A DNA stretch of 18,523 bases from CAYVKY01 sp964452115 (GCA_964452115.1 CAYVKY010000034.1:1-18523), one strand, 5' to 3'. Counted from the first letter of the stretch, positions 7,156-14,779 are shown. A program made the numbers and translations. Notes: generated from the sequence alone by a model not told the origin.

Positions 7156-8199
7156 ATGAAGAATATAATCTCATTAATTATTCTTGCAGTACTTACAGGG
7201 GCAATGTTTTCATCCTGCGGGAAGAAATCCGATTCACAAATGACGCTGACAGGTGCCGGCGCATCGTTTCCTGCACCGCTTTATACAAAGTGGTTCAGTG
7301 AATATTCAAAAGCCAACCCTTTGACAAAAATAAATTACCAGTCAATCGGCAGCGGCGGAGGGATTAAACAGATTACAGAGGGGACAGTGGATTTCGGAGC
7401 TTCGGATGCTCCAATGACAGCGGAGGAAAAAACAGCGGCTGAAACCAAAGGCGGTTCAGTGATTCATCATATCCCTGCGTGTCTTGGTGCGGTGGTGCTT
7501 ACATATAATCTCCCCGGGATTACAAAACCGTTGAATATGACAGGCGAAATGATAGCACAGATTTATCTCGGAAAAATCAAAAAATGGAATGACCCGTTGA
7601 TTGAAAAGGAAAACGCAGGTATTACACTTCCCGATAAAGAAATAGTTCCGATATATAGAACAGACGGCAGCGGTACAACCTATATTTTTACAAGTTTTCT
7701 TGGTGCATCGAGTGAAGATTGGAAAGCAGGACCCGGAATTTCAAAAACTGTGAACTTTACAACAGGTCAGGGAGCAAAAGGCAATGAAGGCGTTACAGGA
7801 CAGGTGAAGCAGATAGAATATTCAATCGGATATGTGGAACTGATTTACGCTCTGCAAAATAAAATAAATTTTGCAAATGTAAAAAATCCAAACGGTGAAT
7901 TTGTTACTCCTTCGCTTGAATCAGTGACCAAGGCTGCAGAAGTTACGGCAGCGGAGATGCCTGAATCTCTTACAATGTCCATAATAAATGCAAAAGGCGC
8001 AGGTGCATATCCCGTATCAAGTTACACATATCTGCTTGTGTTCGAAAAAAACAAAGATGCAGGAAAAGGCAAGGCATTAAAGAAATTGCTTGAATGGTGC
8101 ATAGCAGACGGACAGAATTATGCTGCTGAACTTGGATATTCAAAACTGCCTCAAAGTGTGGTATCGAAAGTAAAAGAAGTAATAAATAAAGTTAATTAA
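7156..8199 (+). CDS. pstS: phosphate ABC transporter substrate-binding lipoprotein PstS
   Basis: 347 residues. A lipoprotein signal (MKNIISLIILAVLTGAMFSSC, lipobox FSSC with Cys21) anchors it to a membrane. Phosphate-ligand loops of PstS are all recognisable: LTGAGASFPAPLYTKWF at the start of the mature domain, QSIGSGGGIKQI, VDFGASDAPM and RTDGSGTTYIFTSFL, with the late CLGAVVLTYNLPGI and EYSIGYVELIYA strands. It would capture periplasmic phosphate for the PstCAB permease. No pstC, pstA, pstB or phoU follows: the gene has its own terminator and the next gene is on the other strand. The divergent porin is its only plausible functional neighbour here. Confidence 0.93.
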   Translation: MKNIISLIILAVLTGAMFSSCGKKSDSQMTLTGAGASFPAPLYTKWFSEYSKANPLTKINYQSIGSGGGIKQITEGTVDFGASDAPMTAEEKTAAETKGGSVIHHIPACLGAVVLTYNLPGITKPLNMTGEMIAQIYLGKIKKWNDPLIEKENAGITLPDKEIVPIYRTDGSGTTYIFTSFLGASSEDWKAGPGISKTVNFTTGQGAKGNEGVTGQVKQIEYSIGYVELIYALQNKINFANVKNPNGEFVTPSLESVTKAAEVTAAEMPESLTMSIINAKGAGAYPVSSYTYLLVFEKNKDAGKGKALKKLLEWCIADGQNYAAELGYSKLPQSVVSKVKEVINKVN

Positions 8200-8229
8200 T
8201 ACAAGTATTCCTCTCTTAACTTTTGTGTT

Positions 8230-8263
8230 AAAAAAATGTCCGGGAATTCCGGACATTTTTTTT
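8230..8263 (+). terminator. terminator after pstS, probably bidirectional
   Basis: Stem AAAATGTCCGGG / TTCCGGACATTTT around AAT, flanked by an A-run on the left and T8 on the right. The symmetry would also serve the pepP gene arriving from the right on the minus strand, which ends at 8313. Confidence 0.85.
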
Positions 8264-8312
8264 GTGCCAAAATCAAATTTTTTATATGAACCTGACGATG
8301 TATATTTATAAT

Positions 8313-9602
8313 TTACTTTTTCATCAGTTCTTCTATTTCATCGGCATCAATCGGAATATTTTTCATTAAATCTTTGCCTCCGCTTTCCGTAACCATAATA
8401 TCATTTTCAAGTCGGACACCGAGTGATTCCTCTTTGATATAAATTCCGGGCTCGCAGGAAAGCACCATACCCGGTTCGAGTTTGCGGTAAAGGTCTCCGA
8501 CATCGTGAACATCAATTCCCAGGTGATGCGAAATATTGTGCATAAAATATTTTTTAAATGCAGGCCAGGCCGGGTCCTGACTCTTAATGTCTTTCATTGT
8601 AAGCAGTTTCAGGTCAACAAGTTCTTTTTCGATATTATCGCAGCAGAACTGCTGAAGTTCCTGAATTGTACGACCGGCTTTCATTTCGGGAATGTGTTTT
8701 TTCATAACGCGGTGGACAGCATTGTAAACTGCCTTCTGCCTTTTTGAAAATTTTCCGTTTACAGGCAGCACTCGTGTCATATCCGCATTATAATTTGCAT
8801 AGCCGGCACCAAGGTCAAGCAGCAGCAGGTCGCCGTCTTTGCAGACCTCATCATTTTTTATATAGTGCAAAACGCAGGTGCCTTCGCCTGAGGCAATAAT
8901 GGGAAGAAAATCAGCCCAGCCTGCGCCCTGTCGTGTGAACTCGTGAATAAATTCCGCTTCAACTTCATATTCCATCACACCCGGTTTCACAAATTTCAAT
9001 GCCCGTCTCAATCCTGCTTCGGTGATATCAATTGCTTTTTGTATCAATCCGATTTCATATTTGGATTTTACAGGTCTGAGATAATGTAAATACGGCGCAA
9101 TGTTTTTATAAGTCTGCAACGGAAATTCGGTCTGGCATTTTTTTATGAAACGTGCATCACGGCTTTCAACTTCGACTGTAGCACGCGCATAATTATTTGT
9201 ATTCAGGTAAATACTTTTCGCATTGCACATCGTGAATCTGTAAACTCTTTCGAATTCAGAAAGCCAAAGTACATTATTAATTCCCGTGAGTTCGCGTGCT
9301 TCATCCTTTGATAGTTTTTTTCCGTACCAGACCATCATGTAATCGCTTGTTTCCGTAAGCAGCAGCACTTCGCGCAGCAGCGGGTCAGGGCAGTCCGGAT
9401 AAAGCAGCAGCACTGCTTCTTCCTGATCTACACCGGTCAGATAAAACAAATCCGAATTCTGACGGAATTTCATTGTGCCGTCCGCGCAGGTCGGCATGAG
9501 GTCATTTGCATTGATAAATGCAGCCGAACCCGGCTCCATCAGCTTTACTAATTTTTTCCTGTTTTCGATAAACATTTTTTTATCGGGCAATTTATATCTC
9601 AT
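8313..9602 (-). CDS. pepP: Xaa-Pro aminopeptidase (peptidase M24B)
   Basis: 429 residues, the usual size for aminopeptidase P, which removes an N-terminal residue when proline follows. Residues 5-130 form the AMP_N domain (PGSAAFINANDLMPTCADGTM, then FRQNSDLFYLTGVDQ). The pita-bread catalytic domain follows from about 175 with all five expected dimetal ligands: Asp263 and Asp274 (LLDLGAGYANYNADMTR), His359 (ISHHLG), Glu384 (CEPGIYI) and Glu399 (VRLEND). VHD at 365-367 matches the conserved second-shell histidine. There is no signal peptide, so it should be cytoplasmic. It starts 88 bp from rsmG on the opposite strand and converges on pstS, so it is monocistronic. Confidence 0.93.
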   Translation of the reverse strand: MRYKLPDKKMFIENRKKLVKLMEPGSAAFINANDLMPTCADGTMKFRQNSDLFYLTGVDQEEAVLLLYPDCPDPLLREVLLLTETSDYMMVWYGKKLSKDEARELTGINNVLWLSEFERVYRFTMCNAKSIYLNTNNYARATVEVESRDARFIKKCQTEFPLQTYKNIAPYLHYLRPVKSKYEIGLIQKAIDITEAGLRRALKFVKPGVMEYEVEAEFIHEFTRQGAGWADFLPIIASGEGTCVLHYIKNDEVCKDGDLLLLDLGAGYANYNADMTRVLPVNGKFSKRQKAVYNAVHRVMKKHIPEMKAGRTIQELQQFCCDNIEKELVDLKLLTMKDIKSQDPAWPAFKKYFMHNISHHLGIDVHDVGDLYRKLEPGMVLSCEPGIYIKEESLGVRLENDIMVTESGGKDLMKNIPIDADEIEELMKK

Positions 9603-9690
9603 ATCGTTTTATTTTTTTCTTTAACTTAAATATTTTTAAGTCCATATTCAAGTTTCTTGTTTGTTTATATTTTATGCGCTATTTTCGTTT

Positions 9691-10326
9691 ATGAAACTCC
9701 TCGAAAAATTTTTAAAAGAACAACTGAATATCGCATCGGATAAAGTGATTAAATATTTTGATATTTATAATTCGCTTTTGATGGAGTGGAATTCGAAAAT
9801 TAATCTTGTTTCCAGAAAAAACACAGATATTGAAAACAATGTTCTGAACTCAATTTATTTCCTGACAAAGTATCCGCTGAAAGGTTCGGAAAATATAATA
9901 GACATTGGCACCGGCGGGGGATTTCCCGCAATACCGCTGAAAATAATTTATCCTGATATTAAAATTACACTGAACGATTCCATTAATAAAAAAGTGAAAG
10001 TTCTTGAAGAAATTATACGGAAAATGAATTTTAATAATTCGCGCGCGGTATGGGCGAGGGCGGAAGATATATGCAATGATAAGAAATATAATCATAAATT
10101 TGATATTGCAATATCAAAGGCAGTTACGGAACTGGATAAACTTTATTTATGGAGCAGGGAATTTCTAAAGCAGGGCGGTAATATGCTTTCAATAAAAGGA
10201 GGCGATACGCAGAAGGAAGAGAAAGAGTTTCATAAAAAATTTCCCGGGAAAAAATTAACGGAAATAAAATTTGAATTTGATTCGGGATATAATATAATTG
10301 ATAAAAAATTAATTGTAATAAATTGA
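9691..10326 (+). CDS. rsmG: 16S rRNA (guanine-527-N7)-methyltransferase RsmG
   Basis: 211 residues from the ATG at 9691. An in-frame TTG at 9661 would add ten hydrophobic residues not typical of the family, so the ATG is preferred. RsmG (GidB) uses SAM to make m7G527 in the 530 loop of 16S rRNA. Visible motifs are NLVSRK (38-43), the SAM-binding loop IDIGTGGGFPAIPLKIIYPD (about 70-89), the acidic NDS at the end of the next strand, a following ARAED, and the conserved AISKAVTELDKLYLW region. The C-terminus is short. The stop codon overlaps the start of the next gene by 4 nt (TTGA), which suggests translational coupling with an unrelated envelope protein. Confidence 0.92.
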   Translation: MKLLEKFLKEQLNIASDKVIKYFDIYNSLLMEWNSKINLVSRKNTDIENNVLNSIYFLTKYPLKGSENIIDIGTGGGFPAIPLKIIYPDIKITLNDSINKKVKVLEEIIRKMNFNNSRAVWARAEDICNDKKYNHKFDIAISKAVTELDKLYLWSREFLKQGGNMLSIKGGDTQKEEKEFHKKFPGKKLTEIKFEFDSGYNIIDKKLIVIN

Positions 10327-12689
10327 ATAAATTTGTTTTTGTATTATTGACTCTGATGCTTTTTATCTGCGCAAATTCATTCGCGCAGCAATATACATTA
10401 AGCGGAACAGTCAGGGATAAGTCAACTGGAGAAAGGCTTCCGTTCGCAACAGTGAAAGTCGGTGATTCCGCTTACGGTACGACAGCAGATAAAGACGGCT
10501 TCTACATACTGAGACTTCAAAAGGGTACTTATAAAATTGCAGTATCTTACATTGGTTACCATTCGGATGTTATCAATGCGGAAATAATAAACTCGGATGT
10601 AACCGGTAATATCAGTCTCGAAAAATTATCTTACTCGACCGAAGAAATTCTCGTTACGGGCGAAGACCCTGCAATGGACATTATCAGAAAAGCGGTGGTT
10701 TACAAAAATAATTTTCTGAAAACCCTCAGGGAATACAACTATGATGCATATTCAAAAGTAATAATGCGTACAAATCTCGGTAAAAAAGATTCCACCACAG
10801 AGGAAGGCAAACTCGGCATACTCGGGATACTTGAGTCAGAAACCAAAGGATATTTCAGAGCGCCGGATATGGAAAAGCAAATTGTTACTTCGAAACGCGA
10901 GACCGCAAATATTTCAAAGGGATTTATCGTGCCCCTTATAGTAAATTTCTATGAAGATAAAATAGACCTGAGCGATGAAAAACTTCCGGGAATTATAAGC
11001 AAAGACTGCTTTGACAGTTACGAGTACAAACTGAAATCAGTTCTGATGCAGGATTCAAACAGGATTTTTAAAATTGAGGTTAAAAACAAATCAAACGTTA
11101 CTGCTCAGTTTTACGGAAACATTTACATCCTTGACAGCCTTTTTGCATTAAAAAAGATTGACCTTAAAACCAATGATGCGCTCAATATGAGGGGAATTGA
11201 GAACCTGCATTTCGAGCAGAAATTTTCGCCGTATAAGGATAATCTAAAAAATGAATTCTGGATGCCGACAGACGTGCAGATATATGCAGACGGGGCATTT
11301 GCGGGATTAGTAAAATTTCAGGGAGAAGTTTATACAATCATAAATTCGTATGAAATAAACCGCAAAGCGCCTGCCGGAATATTTGACGATTACATAGTAA
11401 AGGTGATGCCTGATGCAGAGAAAGATTCGTCTTATTGGGCGGGACATCAGCAGATAAAGAATTCGGAAGAAGAATTAAATACGTATAAAAAAATCGAAGA
11501 AGAATCCAGACAGAAAAAGAAATCAGTCAATATAGGATTTGGAAACATAAATTTTGGCCAGAAATTTTTTGTAAATTTTCTCGATCTGTACAAGTTCAAC
11601 AAAGTTGAAGGAAGCGTGCTTCAGATTGACAGCCGCTACGGAAATGAAACGGACAGGTTTACTGCGTCTGGATATTACGGCTATGGATTCGGCGATAAAA
11701 AACCAAAGTACGAAATTGGATTTGATATACAGCCGCTGAATGACAAATCGCTGACGCTTTCATTCGACGGATACCGCCTCACGAAGCCTGTATTCAGGGA
11801 ACTTGAAGGATTAGGAAAACTTGAAAATACAATCCGGACAATTATTTTCAAAGAAGATTTATTCGATTACTATTATTCGGGCGGCTTTAATATAAGCGCA
11901 TATAAACAGATTATACCGCAGCTGGATGCGTACGCCGGATACAGTCAGGAGAAGTATCAGACGGCAGTCAAAACTTCAGACTTCAGCATCATTTCGCCGG
12001 ATAAAAAATATCCGGATAATATTCCGGTTAATGAATATTTCAGGTCATCAATTAGCGGCGGCATAAGAATTGACCCGAATAAATACAAAAAAATCGGCTG
12101 GGAAGACGGTACAACATCAAAGATAAAAATGTCGGATTATCCCGAAATAAAATTTGATTATATCTACAGCGGAAAAGATATAGGTGCGAATTATGACAAT
12201 AAGAAATATACATTGTACATAGAAGGCAATAACCGTTTTAATTCATTTATAAATCTGAGATATAAAATCGGAGGAGAATATTTTACAGGTGACGTACCGT
12301 TTCAGAATTTATGCTATTTCAGCGTGCCGACAATTTCCAATTCAGTGAGTGATTTATTCTATACAATGGAATACAGGGAATATGCTGGAGACAGGTTATT
12401 CAGAATGAATCTGGAAAACGATTTCGGCAAACTGATATTCGGCAATCTGCCGGTACTTAAAAAATTCAGTCTTATCGGATTTCTGAATTTAGGAAGAAGT
12501 TTTATTTCCGGCAGAAATTTTTCACTCTCACCCGTAAAAGAATTATATGCAACAGACGGAATATATGCAGAAGGAGGATTTGCAATCGGAAGAATATTTG
12601 AAGTGCTGAGAATTAATTTTGCATGGAGGCTGAACAATTTCAAAACAGGTGATAATTTCAAACTCGGAGCAATGTTTGAAGGCTTTTGA
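10323..12689 (+). CDS. DUF5686 / carboxypeptidase-regulatory-like outer-membrane protein
   Basis: 788 residues with a signal peptide (cleaved after NSFA, about residue 21). A CarboxypepD_reg-like beta-sandwich covers about 23-110 (LSGTVRDKSTGERLPFATV, TTADKDGFYILRL, SYIGYHSD). The DUF5686 region follows (EDPAMDIIRKAVVYKNNFLKTL, NYDAYSKVIMRT), then a long barrel-like C-terminal half rich in amphipathic strands that ends in Phe (MFEGF). The family is widespread in Bacteroidetes and probably lies in the outer membrane; its function is unknown. The start is a TTG overlapping the rsmG stop; it is the only start that gives a signal peptide. The last 117 bp of this gene recur as a decayed stub at 13589-13705, marking one end of a tandem duplication. 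Confidence 0.88.
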   Translation: MNKFVFVLLTLMLFICANSFAQQYTLSGTVRDKSTGERLPFATVKVGDSAYGTTADKDGFYILRLQKGTYKIAVSYIGYHSDVINAEIINSDVTGNISLEKLSYSTEEILVTGEDPAMDIIRKAVVYKNNFLKTLREYNYDAYSKVIMRTNLGKKDSTTEEGKLGILGILESETKGYFRAPDMEKQIVTSKRETANISKGFIVPLIVNFYEDKIDLSDEKLPGIISKDCFDSYEYKLKSVLMQDSNRIFKIEVKNKSNVTAQFYGNIYILDSLFALKKIDLKTNDALNMRGIENLHFEQKFSPYKDNLKNEFWMPTDVQIYADGAFAGLVKFQGEVYTIINSYEINRKAPAGIFDDYIVKVMPDAEKDSSYWAGHQQIKNSEEELNTYKKIEEESRQKKKSVNIGFGNINFGQKFFVNFLDLYKFNKVEGSVLQIDSRYGNETDRFTASGYYGYGFGDKKPKYEIGFDIQPLNDKSLTLSFDGYRLTKPVFRELEGLGKLENTIRTIIFKEDLFDYYYSGGFNISAYKQIIPQLDAYAGYSQEKYQTAVKTSDFSIISPDKKYPDNIPVNEYFRSSISGGIRIDPNKYKKIGWEDGTTSKIKMSDYPEIKFDYIYSGKDIGANYDNKKYTLYIEGNNRFNSFINLRYKIGGEYFTGDVPFQNLCYFSVPTISNSVSDLFYTMEYREYAGDRLFRMNLENDFGKLIFGNLPVLKKFSLIGFLNLGRSFISGRNFSLSPVKELYATDGIYAEGGFAIGRIFEVLRINFAWRLNNFKTGDNFKLGAMFEGF

Positions 12690-12755
12690 TGAATGAGGAT
12701 TTAAAATGACAATATGAAAATGAAATAATTCTACTAACCAATAATAATATTAATA

Positions 12756-13529
12756 ATGAAAAACATCTTTTCAATTTTAGCAGCACTCGTTATCCTTGCA
12801 GGATATACAACTGAAGTAAGTGCCTATTCTTCCGGTCTTGCCGGCAGGACATTGAAGACAACGACAAGCGGATGCGGCAGCTGCCACACATTCGGAACAT
12901 CTACAGCAATATCATTTTCGGGTCCGGATACGGTTCATCCCGGGGCAACTGAACAATACACAATAACCATATCCGGCACAAACAGCGGGATGATAGGCGT
13001 TGACATTGCAGCAAAATCAGGAATCTTAGGGCTTGCCGGCGGGGATACATATCTTAAATTATCAGGAACAGAACTCGTGCAAAATACCGGAATAACGGCA
13101 TCGCCGGTTACAATTACTTTTAGTTATACCGCCCCGTCAGCTGTTGGTGTGGATACTTTATATGCTACAGCTGCAAAAGGATATTCCGGCAAATGGAACT
13201 GGGCGCCGAATAAGGGAATAGTAATTAAAAATCCTTCGAGTGTGGAAAATATTTCTACGGTTGCAAATTTGTTTTCACTGAAACAGAATTATCCGAATCC
13301 GTTTAATCCTTCAACGAATATAGAATTTTCCATAGCCAAGCAGTCAAATGTTACAGTTAAAGTATATAACCTGAACGGAAAAGAAGTTGCAGCACTTGTC
13401 AGCGGTATTTACGGAGAGGGAATTTATAAAATCAATTGGAACGCAGGCGAACTTGCAAGCGGTGTTTATTTTTACAGGATTCAGGCGGGAAATTTTACGG
13501 AAACGAAAAGATTAACTCTGATTAAATAA
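12756..13529 (+). CDS. secreted T9SS cargo with CxxCH motif (copy 1)
   Basis: 257 residues. A signal peptide (about 1-23, ending VSA) leads to GLAGRTLKTTTSGCGSCHTFG, with Cys40-Gly-Ser-Cys43-His44 forming a canonical CxxCH c-type haem attachment motif just after the mature N-terminus. A beta-sandwich follows (about 50-165: FSGPDTVHPGATEQYTITIS, GVDIAAKSGILGL, KGYSGKWNWAPNKGIVI), which resembles the choice-of-anchor V domain found with N-terminal CxxCH in this phylum. The last 80 residues are a T9SS type A sorting domain (FSLKQNYPNPFNPSTNIEF ... GIYKINWNAGELASGVYFYRI ... KRLTLIK). It should be exported by Sec and T9SS to the cell surface. Whether haem is attached is not known. This is the left copy of the tandem duplication and keeps the intact DUF5686 gene upstream. 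Confidence 0.82.
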   Translation: MKNIFSILAALVILAGYTTEVSAYSSGLAGRTLKTTTSGCGSCHTFGTSTAISFSGPDTVHPGATEQYTITISGTNSGMIGVDIAAKSGILGLAGGDTYLKLSGTELVQNTGITASPVTITFSYTAPSAVGVDTLYATAAKGYSGKWNWAPNKGIVIKNPSSVENISTVANLFSLKQNYPNPFNPSTNIEFSIAKQSNVTVKVYNLNGKEVAALVSGIYGEGIYKINWNAGELASGVYFYRIQAGNFTETKRLTLIK

Positions 13530-13547
13530 AAATTTTTAATAAAAGAA

Positions 13548-13580
13548 AAAGGGCTTTGATTTCTCAATGCCCTTTTTTTT
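13548..13580 (+). terminator. terminator after copy 1
   Basis: Stem AAAGGGCTTTGA / TCAATGCCCTTT with loop TTTC and a T-run. One T-T mismatch breaks the stem; the sister copy at 14631 is perfect. Confidence 0.85.
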
Positions 13581-13582
13581 CT

Positions 13583-13599
13583 GTACCGGGAGGGGATTT
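13583..13599 (-). pseudogene. tRNA 3'-end stub at the duplication junction
   Basis: GTACCGGGAGGGGATTT matches the 3' acceptor/T-arm region of the tRNA(CAU) gene at 14667-14684, with one G fewer. It lies at the same distance behind copy 1's terminator as the complete tRNA behind copy 2's. The rest of the tRNA is absent here. Confidence 0.75.
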
Positions 13600-13705
13600 A
13601 CAATCGGAAGAATATTTGAAGTACTGAGAATAAATTTTGCAAGAAGGCTGAACAATTTCAAAACAGATGAAAATTTTAAACTCTGAGCAGTGTTTGAAGG
13701 ATTTG
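13589..13705 (+). pseudogene. decayed 3' fragment of the DUF5686 gene
   Basis: From GGAGG-GATTT onward it aligns base for base with 12573-12689, the end of the intact DUF5686 gene. For example, CAATCGGAAGAATATTTGAA and GGCTGAACAATTTCAAAACA are shared exactly. About a dozen substitutions and a short insertion have accumulated, and a TGA now interrupts the frame at the old LGAMFEGF position. There is no start and no upstream gene, so it is non-coding. Confidence 0.88.
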
Positions 13706-13791
13706 ATTGTATAAGTATTACTCAAAAAGAGGACAAAAAGTAACAAATATTATTTAGTGTGGAAATTTTTTGAGCAGTAAGGCAAATAATA

Positions 13792-13808
13792 TTGGCACGA
13801 TAATTGAT
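13792..13808 (+). promoter_or_regulatory. possible sigma-54-like site before copy 2
   Basis: TTGGCAC-GATAA-TTGAT has the GG-N10-G spacing of a sigma-54 promoter (TGGCAC-N5-TTGC) but carries GA instead of the usual GC at -12. It lies 35 nt before the start codon. A sigma-70-type alternative (TTG 13804, N19, TAATTTTA 13826) overlaps it. Confidence 0.25.
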
Positions 13809-13842
13809 ATGAATTTTCAAATTATTAATTTTATTTAAAATT

Positions 13843-14610
13843 ATGAGAAATTATTCATTCATCTTAGCGGTTTTGATAGTCATAGCAGGGTATGTGCAGG
13901 TTAATGCATATCCGGGCGGAATATCAGGCAGGACGCTGAAAACAACGACTGCAGGGTGCAGCTGCCACAATTTCGGCACTTCAACCATTGCAGCAATTTC
14001 CGGCCCGGACACTGTACAAACCGGGGCAACCGTACAATACACAATTACAATTTCAGGCTCAAATTCAGGTAATATCGGTATTGACATTGCAGCAAAAACG
14101 GGGATACTTGGACTGGCATCCGGAAACACATATCTAAAAGTTTTAAACGGTGAATTAACTCAAACCGCAGGTATAAGTGTATCGCCCGTTACAATTACAT
14201 TCAACTATACAGCACCATCAACAGCTGGAAATGATACGTTATATGCGACTGCCGCAAAGGGATACAATGGCAAATGGAACTGGGCGCCGAATAAAGGAAT
14301 CATTATTAAGAGTCCTACCGGTGTGGAAAATATTGCAGCGATTGCAAATCAATTTTCATTAAAACAGAATTATCCGAATCCGTTTAATCCTTCAACGAAT
14401 ATAGAATTTTCCATATCCAAACAATCGAATGTTACGATTAAAGTATATAACCTGAACGGAAAAGAAATTGCGGTACTTGTCAGCGGTATTTATGGAGAGG
14501 GAATTTATAAGATAAACTGGAATGCCGGAAATCTCTCAAGCGGTATTTATATTTACAAAATTCAGGCGGGAAATTTTTCCGACACAAAAAGATTAACTCT
14601 GATTAAATAA
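13843..14610 (+). CDS. secreted T9SS cargo, CxCH variant (copy 2)
   Basis: 255 residues, a close paralog of the gene at 12756 with the same order: signal peptide (1-22, ending VNA), Cys-containing N-terminal segment, choice-of-anchor V-like beta-sandwich, and T9SS type A sorting domain (NQFSLKQNYPNPFNPSTNIE ... GNLSSGIYIYKIQAG ... KRLTLIK). The N-terminal motif reads GCSCH (Cys39-Ser-Cys41-His42): one codon between the cysteines is missing compared with copy 1, so the canonical CxxCH haem site is not present. The reading frame is otherwise intact, so the protein is probably still made. About 54 bp around the NYPNPFNPSTNIEF codons are identical in the two copies. Its promoter region differs from copy 1's. 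Confidence 0.82.
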   Translation: MRNYSFILAVLIVIAGYVQVNAYPGGISGRTLKTTTAGCSCHNFGTSTIAAISGPDTVQTGATVQYTITISGSNSGNIGIDIAAKTGILGLASGNTYLKVLNGELTQTAGISVSPVTITFNYTAPSTAGNDTLYATAAKGYNGKWNWAPNKGIIIKSPTGVENIAAIANQFSLKQNYPNPFNPSTNIEFSISKQSNVTIKVYNLNGKEIAVLVSGIYGEGIYKINWNAGNLSSGIYIYKIQAGNFSDTKRLTLIK

Positions 14611-14630
14611 AAAATTTTTTAATAAAAGAA

Positions 14631-14664
14631 AAAGGGCTTTGATATCTCAAAGCCCTTTTTTTTT
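14631..14664 (+). terminator. terminator after copy 2
   Basis: Perfect 12-bp stem AAAGGGCTTTGA / TCAAAGCCCTTT with loop TATC and T9. It ends directly at the 3' end of the convergent tRNA gene, so it may also end transcripts from that side. Confidence 0.92.
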
Positions 14665-14667
14665 CGG

Positions 14668-14741
14668 TACCGGGAGGGGGATTTGAACCCTCGACCTGCG
14701 GATTATGATTCCGACGCTCTAACCAGCTGAGCTATCCCGGC
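14668..14741 (-). tRNA. tRNA with CAU anticodon (Met or Ile2)
   Basis: Read on the minus strand a full cloverleaf is visible. The acceptor GCCGGGA pairs with TCCCGGT (G1-T72 wobble), the D arm is GCTC-AGCTGGTTA-GAGC, the anticodon arm is TCGGA-ATCATAA-TCCGC with anticodon CAT at positions 34-36, and the T arm is GAGGG-TTCAAAT-CCCCC. The discriminator is A73. The 3' end continues as CCG, so CCA must be added after transcription. Two stems carry mismatches: T27-C43 in the anticodon stem and A50-C64 in the T stem. Sequence alone does not separate elongator tRNA-Met from tRNA-Ile2 (lysidine-modified CAU). The convergent protein gene ends 58 bp away. Confidence 0.85.
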
Positions 14742-14748
14742 GGAATAT

Positions 14749-14779
14749 GAAAAATATGTTTTTTAAATATTTTTTTCAA
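14749..14779 (-). promoter_or_regulatory. candidate promoter of the tRNA(CAU) gene
   Basis: On the minus strand: TTG (14779-14777), exactly 20 nt, then TATTTTTC (14756-14749), which fits TAnnTTTG except for the last base. The expected start falls at about 14742, the first base of the tRNA. Confidence 0.45.

Larger units (their letters stand above)
12573..14684. repeat. tandem segmental duplication (two units of about 1 kb)
   Basis: Unit 1 runs from the DUF5686 tail at 12573 through the first secreted-protein gene and its terminator to about 13599. Unit 2 runs from about 13589 through the second paralog and its terminator to the tRNA 3' end at about 14684. Both show, in order, the DUF5686 tail (roughly 90% alike by eye), a paralogous gene, the same AAAGGGCTTTGA terminator, and the tRNA 3' sequence GTACCGGGAGGGG. 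The join lies in a GGAGG-GATTT microhomology shared by the DUF5686 gene and the tRNA gene. The stretches between the tail and each start codon are not recognisably alike. Confidence 0.88.

Noticed and set aside
13564..13746. Minus-strand open frame of 60 codons between the two cargo genes.
   Set aside because: It reads across the duplication junction and the DUF5686 stub in antisense; it has no homologue-like features.
13583..14684. The repeated tRNA 3' end flanking about 1.1 kb looks like attL/attR of an integrated element.
   Set aside because: The enclosed DNA has no integrase or mobility gene and is a second copy of the neighbouring segment, including the DUF5686 tail. A tandem duplication explains every part.
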